Shown here: positions 1 to 5,282 of the stretch, piece after piece
How the letters are laid out: the number at the start of each line of letters is the position of its first letter
Numbering within the stretch: the stretch's first letter is position 1
NCBI GenBank assembly: GCA_003517725.1
Contig: DOZZ01000259.1
Location: forward strand, 501-5,817
From: Bryobacterales bacterium
GTDB taxonomy: Bacteria; Acidobacteriota; Terriglobia; Bryobacterales; Bryobacteraceae
DNA length: 5,317 bases
Reading direction: 5' to 3'
Program-made: the position numbers and the translations under genes
Notes under the pieces: model-generated
The model's database searches: none
The model's input: the letters and a program-made list of their open reading frames with translations, nothing else
What the model was told of the DNA's origin: nothing

Positions 1-39
1 AATGTTCTGATTTTTTCACAGCTTCCAGTCCCCGTAAAT

Positions 40-228
40 TCACTGCACGGCGATCGTGACAGCATTGCTGGGCCTCCCGAGATAGGTTAACCGCACCGAA
101 ACGTCGGGCCTTGATGCCACTCCTTCGGGTGCCCGGAAGTTGACCTCGCTGTAGCCTGGATAGCCGGGTGAATCGCCGAAATACAGGACTTCGGCGAGCC
201 GGCCGCTGTTGTCCTTTGATTTATCCAC
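40..228 (-). pseudogene. Truncated TIGR03437-like (Solibacter C-terminal) domain remnant
   Basis: This 62-codon frame starts at a GTG and encodes only the C-terminal portion of a TIGR03437-like domain. Residues from about 11 on (LAEVLYFGDSPG, then YSEVNFRAPEGV, ending SNAVTIAVQ) align by eye with the end of the adjacent exported protein (LAEVLGAVGYPG, YQVNFRLPSD, VSITVQ). In this family the domain is the C-terminal tail of large secreted proteins, so a 62-residue version with no signal peptide and no preceding domain is not a plausible free-standing product. Its first ten residues (MDKSKDNSGR) resemble nothing I know. The frame differs from the upstream gene, whose TGA ends 1 bp before this GTG, so it is not a simple readthrough extension. 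I see no Shine-Dalgarno sequence of its own. Most likely it is the tail of a neighbouring paralogue whose front was deleted; translational coupling to the upstream gene is possible but would yield a domain fragment. Confidence 0.6.
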
Positions 229-229
229 A

Positions 230-1237
230 TCACTGGACCGTGATGCTCACGGGTGTCCCCGTTATCCAGGCCACGCTGATCTGGATCGTAGCCGAGCCTT
301 TTGCCGTATCCGAAGGCAGCCGGAAGTTGACTTGGTAGCCGTCCATTGATCCCGGATATCCGACAGCGCCCAAAACCTCGGCAAGGTTGCCGTTCACAAG
401 TACCTGTACCGGGGAGTTGACTGCGGCCGGAGGGTTTGCGGGGAACGGCTGGCCTGTGGCAACGCCGCGGAGCGGACCAAGGCCGGTTGCAAACAGGGAC
501 AGAATCTCGCCCGCCGCCGCCGGCTTCGACGCATTGACGAGCGAGAAGTCGCTAGAATGAGTGATCGCTGGTCCGTTGGGGGTGGTCACGATTTGGGGCA
601 CGCTCATCGGAATTATGTGCACGATATACCGATTCGGGCTGCCTCCATTCAGACGGCGATTCCCGGGGTCTTCCGCCATAGACGCGGCGCGCCCGCTGGC
701 TCCCGTACCCTCGACTTGTCCGCGCGCGCCGAGAAACGCTCCGGTGCCTCCAGCAATCGCCCAATTGGCTTTTTCCGTTGAAGGCTGGCCGGGAGGGGGA
801 CCACCCTCGGCGAGGCCCATGCCCATGACGCTCCCGATGGCGGTGCCGTCCGGTTGCAAGATCTCGAAAGTGAACTCCCGGATCCTGCCTCGCCTCACGT
901 CGGCGATTGCCTGTCCCGGGACAGGAGCCGGGTATGCAGCAATCCATCGATCTCTAGCAGCGTAGAGGCCCTTAGCTGGTTGACCATTAACGGCCACGAT
1001 GTCTGCCAGGATCGTGGCCACGCCGAAATTCAAGATTCCGGTACCAATTCCAAGCGAAGGCGTTACGTTGGGGTTCCTGGCGAATTTTACGGGATCATAG
1101 ATATCTCCCTGGTACTCAACTTGGTTTGTAAGGTCTACGGTCAGAGTCGTGGTAGGCGGCTGTTGGGCCAGCGCGAGATGACAGGCCGCGACAGCAAGCG
1201 GAATCACCGTAATGACGACATTAGCTCTGTGGATCAT
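230..1237 (-). CDS. Exported protein with AOC/dirigent-like barrel and TIGR03437-like C-terminal domain
   Basis: The 335-residue product begins with an export signal: Arg4, a hydrophobic run at about 6-19, then ALA followed by QQPP, giving a likely signal peptidase I site between residues 24 and 25. A lipobox-like VAAC at 16-19 makes a lipoprotein with Cys19 lipidated an alternative. Residues ~75-210 contain NWAIAGGTGAFLGARGQVEG (158-177), the glycine-rich signature shared by allene oxide cyclase-like and dirigent beta-barrels, preceded by a conserved-looking stretch EILQPDGTAIGSVM (125-138). Residues ~228-335 are the C-terminal half of a TIGR03437-like domain (AGEILSLFATGLGP, then YQVNFRLP, ending SITVQ). 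The barrel fold in plants makes or steers small-molecule reactions, but catalysis here is not shown; the bacterial family role is unknown. The ATG at 1237 is favoured because a strong ribosome binding site lies 6 nt upstream. It is transcribed divergently from the kinase gene. Export is well supported; function is not assigned. Confidence 0.85.
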   Translation of the reverse strand: MIHRANVVITVIPLAVAACHLALAQQPPTTTLTVDLTNQVEYQGDIYDPVKFARNPNVTPSLGIGTGILNFGVATILADIVAVNGQPAKGLYAARDRWIAAYPAPVPGQAIADVRRGRIREFTFEILQPDGTAIGSVMGMGLAEGGPPPGQPSTEKANWAIAGGTGAFLGARGQVEGTGASGRAASMAEDPGNRRLNGGSPNRYIVHIIPMSVPQIVTTPNGPAITHSSDFSLVNASKPAAAGEILSLFATGLGPLRGVATGQPFPANPPAAVNSPVQVLVNGNLAEVLGAVGYPGSMDGYQVNFRLPSDTAKGSATIQISVAWITGTPVSITVQ

Positions 1238-1242
1238 TTTTT

Positions 1243-1249
1243 TCCTCCT
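1243..1249 (-). promoter_or_regulatory. Ribosome binding site of the exported-protein gene
   Basis: Read on the minus strand the sequence is AGGAGGA, then an A run, then ATG, with six bases between GGAGG and the start codon. It fixes the start at 1237. A second AGGAGA lies about 15 bp further upstream (around 1260) but has no start at a suitable distance. Confidence 0.8.
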
Positions 1250-1443
1250 ATGATGTTTTGTCTCCTATTGCCTTTCAAGCACCAAGCGTTCGGTGATCGA
1301 GTTTCTGAAGTGGACCCGGTGAGCCCTGCCACTCCGGCCAATGCCGGTACGGTTCTGAAGAATTCTCTTCTTTGCATCTTTTGCCTCCCGGACGGTAGTA
1401 TGCCGTTTTCCGAGGAGTGCCTCGATGCAACCGACCAGGCATT
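1250..1443. other. Divergent intergenic region, promoter-bearing by position
   Basis: This stretch separates the exported-protein gene (minus) from the kinase gene (plus) and must carry promoters for both unless they are transcribed from elsewhere. I find no convincing -35/-10 pair on either strand. Visible small structures are a short hairpin, CCGGC-CAAT-GCCGG at 1334-1347, and the octamer TTCTGAAG occurring twice 50 bp apart (1303-1310 and 1353-1360). Neither can be given a role. A long plus-strand open frame runs through here from inside the exported-protein gene, but it is best explained as the antisense shadow of that gene. Confidence 0.4.
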
Positions 1444-1472
1444 CAGGTGATTCTCAGGTGACCGGGAGGTGA
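1444..1472 (+). promoter_or_regulatory. Three 11-bp-phased direct repeats, candidate OmpR/PhoB-type operator
   Basis: The heptamer CAGGTGA occurs at 1444-1450 and 1455-1461, and GAGGTGA at 1466-1472. The starts are exactly 11 bp apart and the two 4-bp spacers are unrelated (ttct, ccgg). A 7-bp half-site plus 4-bp spacer is the layout of the PhoB pho box, where OmpR/PhoB winged helices bind head-to-tail on one face of DNA. The next gene, starting 12 bp after the last repeat, encodes exactly this type of DNA-binding domain at its N-terminus, so autoregulation is the natural reading. The third copy also lies in GGGAGGTGA, which could serve as Shine-Dalgarno sequence, so its conservation may be partly for translation. 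The repeat is directly visible; the binding protein is inferred. Confidence 0.6.
1464..1472 (+). promoter_or_regulatory. Possible Shine-Dalgarno sequence of the kinase gene
   Basis: GGGAGGTGA is a good anti-16S match, but GGAGGT ends 14 nt before the TTG at 1485, longer than usual. The later ATGs at 1506 and 1539 have no clear Shine-Dalgarno sequence of their own. The winged-helix domain begins at about residue 25, so all three starts keep it whole. The site coincides with the third phased repeat, so a bound regulator or a message-level effect could couple the two. Confidence 0.4.
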
Positions 1473-1484
1473 CCCGCTAATAAG

Positions 1485-4400
1485 TTGAAAAATCGCCGGT
1501 TGGCGATGTTAGACTGGACAAATCCGGGCAGGCCCGCAATGCGGAAAGCAGGAATTCGACGCTTTGGAGCCTTCGAGTTGGATGTGAGCGCGGGTGAACT
1601 ACGGAAACACGGGATCCGCATCCGCCTTCAGGACCAGTCCTTCCAGATCCTTTTGATGCTGCTGGACCGGCCCGGTCAGGTGGTGTTACGGGAAGACATC
1701 CGCCTTCGGCTCTGGCCGAACAACACTATCGTGGAGTTCGATCACAGCACCAATGCAGCCATCAAGCGGCTGCGAAGATCGCTGGGAGAATCGGCGGAGG
1801 CTCCGCGGTATATAGAGACGCTGGCCAAGCGGGGCTACCGCTTCTTGGGTGAGGTGAGCGAGACAGCCCAGGAGATCAGGCCTGAAGTGGCGACGGATAG
1901 GCCGCCAAACCAGGATGAGAACGGCAGGGCGGCCTCGCGGTACCGCATCGGCGACAAGTTAGGCGAGGGGGGCACGGGCGTGGTCTATCGCGCGGACGAC
2001 CTCGAGCTCGGCCGCGAGGTTGCGCTGAAATTTCTGCGGCTGCCGAGAGGCGGGACTCCTCCGATAGCCCAGCAGCGATTTGAGCGCGAGGCGCGCGCCG
2101 CTTCGGCGCTTAACCATCCGAACATCTGCACCATTCACGGGCTGGAAGGCTTCGAGGGGCGTCCTGCGATCATGATGGAGCTGGTTGAGGGCGAAACGCT
2201 GGCGGCTCGGCTATCCAGGGGAAAGCTGCCGCTGGCGGAAGCGCTGAAGGCGGCCATTCAGATCGCTGCGGCGCTGGCTGAGGCGCACCGCAAGGGCGTG
2301 GTGCACCGCGATCTAAAGCCAAGCAATATCATGCTGACGAGGGCGGGCGTCAAGGTTCTGGATTTCGGGTTGGCGACGAGGGAGCGTGCCGCGGTTGCCG
2401 GCGATGAGACCACCCAGGTGGCGAGTACGTTTCTCGGGACGCCGCCGTACATGCCGCCGGAACAGGTGCAGGGCCTGGAAACCGATTCCCGTACGGATAT
2501 TTATTCCTTCGGTGTGGTGCTCTACGAGATGCTGACGGCCAAAAAGCTGTTCGAGGCCAACAGCGCCGCCGGGATGATGGCGGCGATGCTGGAGCGCGAG
2601 CCGCCCGCGCTCCCCGATGCGGTCCCCGCGGCGCTGGATCGTGCGATTCGACGGTGCCTGGCGAAAAACGTGGAAGAGCGCTGGCAATCTGCGCAGGACT
2701 TGAAGGCTGAATTGGAGTGGATTGCCGAAACGCCTCGCGCGGACCAAAACGTCGCAACAGCCGTGCCGGATGGGCCACGCATGGCGCAGCCTTCCCGCCC
2801 TCGATCTCCATTCGCGGGGATCACTGCGTCCCGGCAGCGCCGCTGGTTGTGGACGGCCGCAATCGCATTGGCCCTGGGCGTGGGCGCCGGCATGGCGTGG
2901 CTAGCTCGCGGAACATCGCCACCCATCGATAATCCCCTGGCAAGCGCTCAATTCACACGGCTCACGGATTTCGAAGGCGCCGCGCATGACGCCGCTCTTT
3001 CGCCTGATGGTAAGTTCGTCGCATTCCGCGCCGATCGCGACGGGCCGTTCGACGTCTGGCTGAGCCGGGTCGGCTCCGGACAATTCCTCAACCTGACGCA
3101 CGGCCAGGACGATGTGACGGGGCTTTCGCTCCGGAGCTTTGGGTTCTCCGCCGACGGGTCCGAGATCTGGCTCAGTGGCCGTGTGGACAGACGCTTGCGG
3201 CTCATGCCGCTGATGGGCGGCGTGCCCCGAGTTTTCCTCCGCGAAGGCGTGGTCAATATTGCTTGGTCCCCGGATGGTGCACGCCTGGTTTATCATACGA
3301 ACGACGATGGTGACCCAATGTTCGTCGCGGACCGTGACGGGGCGAACACTCGCCAGATCTTCGTCGATCCTGTTCGGCCAGGCGGGCACAACCATTTCCC
3401 GACTTGGTCTCCGGATGGCCGCTGGATCTACTTTGTCAGGGGCATCGCCTCCACGCTAGAGATGGATCTATGGCGCATCCCGTCCTCCGGCGGAGAGCCG
3501 GAGCGCCTCACGCATCACAACAGTGACGTGGAATATCCGACGCCCATTGACGCCCGGACAGTGCTCTACATAGCTCCGGATCAGCGCGGCTCGGGACCAT
3601 GGCTTTGGGCGCTTGACGTAGAACGCAAAGTGACGCGCCGCGTGAGCTTCGGATTAGAACAATACCGGTCGATTGCAGCCAGCGCCGACGGCCGCCGTCT
3701 GGTGGCCACGGTCGCCAACCCCAGCGCCAGCCTTTGGAGCGTGCCGATTCTCGATCGCCCAGCCGAGGAGCGCGACGCCAAACAGTTTCCCTTGCCTGCG
3801 GTGAGCGCGTTCGCGCCGCGCTTCGGGGCCGGAGCTTTGTTCTACCTGTCTTCGCGCGGCGCTGGGAACGGGCTGTGGCGGTACCAAGACGGGCGGGACA
3901 CGGAAATCTGGAAAGGATCCGATGGCGCCTTGCTGGAGCCGCCGGGGGTCTCTCCCGATGGACGCCGGGTGGCCATTACGCTCCGGCGAAACGGGAAGCG
4001 CCTCCTGCATGTACTCTCAAGCGACGGCGCTGAGCTGCAGCCTTTGGCGCCTGCGATTGACGTCCAGGGTACCTCCTGCTGGTCGACAGACAGCCTGTGG
4101 ATCGTGATCGGAGGCAATGATGGCCGTGGCCCGGGACTGTTTAAGATTCCGGTAGGCGGTGGCGCTCCCGCGCGTTTGGTCGCAGGGACGGCAATCAACC
4201 CGGTGTGGCCGGCAAACGCGAATTTGATCGTCTACCAGGGCGCAGGCGCTGCGGCATATTCTCCTCTTCACGCCGTGCGGCCGGACGGATCGCCGGTGCA
4301 AATGCCCGTGATCCAGGTCAACCGCGGCGAGGGCGCGCCAGCACGCTTCCTGCCTAGCGGCAAAGGTCTGGTGTATATCCAGGGGCCGGTTCCTTCGCAG

Positions 4401-4580
4401 GATTTCTGGCTGCTAGATTTGGCCAGTAAGAAAACCCGCCCGCTGACGCGTTTCAAAAATCGCGCCGAGATGCGCACTTTCGACATCACCCCTGACGGTA
4501 AGGAGATCGTGTTCGATCGTTTGCGGGAGAACTCGGATATCGTGCTAATTGATCTTCCGTTAGCAGGCTCTGGAAAATGA
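1485..4580 (+). CDS. Winged-helix / Ser-Thr protein kinase / TM / TolB-type propeller fusion
   Basis: The 1031-residue product has four parts. (1) Residues ~25-122: an OmpR/PhoB (Trans_reg_C, CadC-like) winged helix, with the RFGAFELD strand start, recognition-helix region HSTNAAIKRLRRSLGE (87-102) and wing RYIETLAKRGYRF (108-120). (2) Residues ~152-415: a Hanks-type kinase with LGEGGTGVVY (159-168), ATP-binding Lys182 in VALKFL, helix-C Glu202, HRDLKPSN (274-281, catalytic Asp276), DFG (293-295), GTPPYMPPEQ (318-327, PPE in place of APE) and DIYSFG (338-343). All catalytic residues are present. Thr309, Thr310, Ser314 and Thr315 are possible activation-loop phosphosites. (3) One membrane helix at ~454-474 preceded by RQRR. 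(4) Residues ~488-1027: PD40/WD40-like repeats, with SPDG-type turns near 506, 555, 595, 642, 734, 823 and 1002. The predicted topology is DNA binding and kinase inside, propeller outside. The TTG at 1485 follows an in-frame TGA at 1470; ATGs at 1506 or 1539 remain possible. Ligand and targets are unknown. Confidence 0.92.
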   Translation: MKNRRLAMLDWTNPGRPAMRKAGIRRFGAFELDVSAGELRKHGIRIRLQDQSFQILLMLLDRPGQVVLREDIRLRLWPNNTIVEFDHSTNAAIKRLRRSLGESAEAPRYIETLAKRGYRFLGEVSETAQEIRPEVATDRPPNQDENGRAASRYRIGDKLGEGGTGVVYRADDLELGREVALKFLRLPRGGTPPIAQQRFEREARAASALNHPNICTIHGLEGFEGRPAIMMELVEGETLAARLSRGKLPLAEALKAAIQIAAALAEAHRKGVVHRDLKPSNIMLTRAGVKVLDFGLATRERAAVAGDETTQVASTFLGTPPYMPPEQVQGLETDSRTDIYSFGVVLYEMLTAKKLFEANSAAGMMAAMLEREPPALPDAVPAALDRAIRRCLAKNVEERWQSAQDLKAELEWIAETPRADQNVATAVPDGPRMAQPSRPRSPFAGITASRQRRWLWTAAIALALGVGAGMAWLARGTSPPIDNPLASAQFTRLTDFEGAAHDAALSPDGKFVAFRADRDGPFDVWLSRVGSGQFLNLTHGQDDVTGLSLRSFGFSADGSEIWLSGRVDRRLRLMPLMGGVPRVFLREGVVNIAWSPDGARLVYHTNDDGDPMFVADRDGANTRQIFVDPVRPGGHNHFPTWSPDGRWIYFVRGIASTLEMDLWRIPSSGGEPERLTHHNSDVEYPTPIDARTVLYIAPDQRGSGPWLWALDVERKVTRRVSFGLEQYRSIAASADGRRLVATVANPSASLWSVPILDRPAEERDAKQFPLPAVSAFAPRFGAGALFYLSSRGAGNGLWRYQDGRDTEIWKGSDGALLEPPGVSPDGRRVAITLRRNGKRLLHVLSSDGAELQPLAPAIDVQGTSCWSTDSLWIVIGGNDGRGPGLFKIPVGGGAPARLVAGTAINPVWPANANLIVYQGAGAAAYSPLHAVRPDGSPVQMPVIQVNRGEGAPARFLPSGKGLVYIQGPVPSQDFWLLDLASKKTRPLTRFKNRAEMRTFDITPDGKEIVFDRLRENSDIVLIDLPLAGSGK

Positions 4581-4646
4581 CCGTGTACGACGAACCGTGA
4601 TTGCCCGCGGCCCTTCCCGTCGGAATGCTCAGGCGAGGCGTCGCGA
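4581..4646. other. Short spacer after the kinase gene, no feature seen
   Basis: Between the kinase stop and the mobile-element flank I see no open frame with coding character and no hairpin followed by a T run, so no intrinsic terminator can be assigned to the kinase gene. Confidence 0.5.
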
Positions 4647-4654
4647 ATAGGATA

Positions 4655-4720
4655 TTGTCATTAACACTGGCACGCATTGTCAATAATTGTGGCACGAATT
4701 GTCATTAATTCTGTCACCCT
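4655..4720 (+). repeat. Left-end array: three tandem 22-bp sites
   Basis: Copies begin at 4655, 4677 and 4699, an exact 22-bp period. All begin TTGTCA; copies 1 and 2 then have a 7-bp spacer and TGGCAC, and copy 3 has TGTCAC. Against the middle copy, the first matches at 17 and the third at 16 of 22 positions. The middle copy is closest to the outermost right-end site. The ordered period suggests binding sites for an oligomeric transposase rather than a microsatellite. Confidence 0.75.
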
Positions 4721-4831
4721 ACAAAGGAGGTGTAGGTTGACAGAGTAGTTGACATGCGGAGTGTTGACAGCAAAGGGCGGAATGCGAACCTGTGCCACTG
4801 ATCTTGACAATTCGTGCCACAATTCCTGTCA
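4656..4831. mobile_element. Miniature or internally deleted transposon with multiple 22-bp end sites
   Basis: The 176-bp element starts TGTCA and ends TGTCA (terminal dinucleotides TG and CA). Its ends are inverted copies: 28 bp at 4677-4704 match the reverse complement of 4805-4832 at 25 positions, including a perfect 20-bp core (4685-4704 against 4805-4824). Three 22-bp direct sites make the left end and two inverted ones the right end. TG...CA ends with several internal copies of the transposase site are described for IS21-family elements, and 22-bp repeated TnsB sites for Tn7; either DDE transposase group could be the parent. Only about 70 bp separates the two site arrays and no transposase is encoded, so it would need to be moved in trans, or is dead. 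A 4-bp ATAT at both borders (4652-4655, 4832-4835) could be the target duplication. The family name is uncertain; the end structure is clear. Confidence 0.6.
4723..4732 (+). promoter_or_regulatory. Orphan consensus Shine-Dalgarno sequence inside the element
   Basis: AAAGGAGGTG matches the 16S rRNA 3' end almost perfectly and lies just inside the left-end array. The TTG at 4737 is ideally placed (6 nt after GGAGG) but reads only three codons (Met-Thr-Glu) before TAG at 4746. This is where a transposase gene would be expected to begin in an IS21-like element, so I read it as the leftover leader of a deleted gene. It could also be chance or drive an unrelated short frame. Confidence 0.4.
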
Positions 4832-4832
4832 A
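4789..4832 (-). repeat. Right-end array: two 22-bp sites, inverted to the left array
   Basis: Read on the minus strand, the outer site (4832 to 4811) begins TTGACA and the inner (4810 to 4789) begins TTGTCA, both followed after 7 bp by TGGCAC. They abut with the same 22-bp period as the left array. The outer site matches the middle left copy at 19 of 22 positions, the inner one at 15. A third in-phase copy further inward (4767-4788) is not convincing. Confidence 0.72.
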
Positions 4833-4854
4833 TATCCTATAGTTGTGTCACTGT

Positions 4855-5043
4855 TCATGGCATAATCCTACGCTCCGCCCGTTCCAGAAAGAACCTGAAG
4901 CAGTGCGTGCGGACCTCAACATCGGAGCCGTCCGGAACGGACACATACTGTAAACGCTTGGCGAATAGCAGCTGGTAATCGCCGGTCGGGCCCCGGTCGA
5001 TTGCTAGTCCTGATCCGTCCGTTCCTTGAACATCTGGCAGCAT
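4855..5043 (-). CDS. Hypothetical short ORF, possibly a gene remnant
   Basis: The 62-codon frame begins at an ATG at 5043 and ends at a TGA at 4855-4857. Third positions are mostly G or C over its central part (GDYQLLFAKRLQYVSVPDGSDVEVRTHCFRFFLERAE), the composition seen in real genes here, and the peptide looks like an ordinary soluble alpha/beta fragment. I recognise no family. There is no clear Shine-Dalgarno sequence, and its first 43 bases overlap the plus-strand ORF head-to-head, so its own first ~14 codons are probably not original coding sequence. If genuine it is the 3' end of a gene whose front was replaced at about 5000; it may equally be a chance frame. Confidence 0.25.
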   Translation of the reverse strand: MLPDVQGTDGSGLAIDRGPTGDYQLLFAKRLQYVSVPDGSDVEVRTHCFRFFLERAERRIMP

Positions 5044-5282
5044 CGGACCTGTCGCCGAAGACGATCCAGAAGCACGTCGACAATATATGGGTACTGGGCG
5101 GAGAGTTCATCCGTGATCTCCACAACGATCCTTCGCTGAGAAAGAAGCCGGTGGACCGGCTCCTTTCACAGATGATCGAGTACGGCGGACCGCTCCTCTA
5201 TCGCGGCGGCGAAGATCAGCAGAGATCGTTTGATTCCACTTGCAGAAAGCTCCGCCGGTTCCTCACCGAGACGGCTCGCTAA
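5001..5282 (+). CDS. Partial recombinase-like ORF (core-binding region only), likely 5'-truncated
   Basis: The 93-residue product contains FLEHLAASDLSPKTIQKHVDN at about residues 8-28, a pattern like the SAM-like core-binding domain of tyrosine recombinases, where a short helix is followed by (G/D)LSxxTIxxH and another helix. The rest (DPSLRKKPVDRLLSQMIEYGGPLLY, then RSFDSTCRKLRRFL) is not recognised and carries no catalytic R-HxxR-Y set. It ends at TAA with no continuation, so the catalytic domain is absent rather than cut by the window. The only available start near the front is TTG at 5001, with no Shine-Dalgarno sequence; the frame is open back to 4899 but without ATG or GTG and with non-coding-looking content. 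High G+C in third positions supports real coding origin. The likely explanation is a fragment or a small conserved mobile-element-associated hypothetical protein. Confidence 0.5.
   Translation: MLVLIRPFLEHLAASDLSPKTIQKHVDNIWVLGGEFIRDLHNDPSLRKKPVDRLLSQMIEYGGPLLYRGGEDQQRSFDSTCRKLRRFLTETAR

Larger units (their letters stand above)
4647..4840. repeat. Outer 11-bp inverted repeat flanking the element
   Basis: ATAGGATATTG at 4647-4657 is the exact reverse complement of CAATATCCTAT at 4830-4840. It is either the outermost part of a longer terminal inverted repeat, or the two halves of a palindromic target: removing the 176-bp element and one ATAT leaves ATAGGATATCCTAT, a perfect 14-bp palindrome. 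Confidence 0.6.

Noticed and set aside
1..39. Terminator after the leftmost remnant
   Set aside because: A short A/T run is present at 11-16 but no stem with matching arms precedes it in the minus-strand direction.
561..965. Plus-strand 134-codon frame with many Pro, Ala and Arg
   Set aside because: Lies wholly antisense within the exported-protein gene; composition is what a GC-rich shadow frame gives.
1334..1347. Hairpin CCGGC-CAAT-GCCGG as a terminator
   Set aside because: The stem is only 5 bp and no T run follows on either strand; no gene ends towards it.
1371..1401. Promoter from TTTGCA and TAGTAT before the kinase gene
   Set aside because: Each box matches the sigma-70 consensus at only four of six positions and the spacing is 19 bp, too weak to claim.
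854..1450. 198-codon plus-strand open frame crossing the start of the exported-protein gene and the intergenic region
   Set aside because: It is antisense to a gene with signal peptide and ribosome binding site, has no recognisable domain, and its tail would cover the divergent promoter region and the first phased repeat.
2313..2926. Several overlapping minus-strand frames of 130-150 codons
   Set aside because: They are shadows of the kinase domain and linker coding sequence; Arg/Pro/Ser-rich with no motifs.
4486..4695. 69-codon minus-strand frame spanning the kinase 3' end and the element's left end
   Set aside because: Half is antisense to propeller codons, the rest runs through the 22-bp repeats; no ribosome binding site or family resemblance.
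4655..4832. CRISPR array
   Set aside because: The 22-bp units abut without spacers, only three and two copies exist in opposite orientation, and no cas gene is present; transposon-end sites explain them better.
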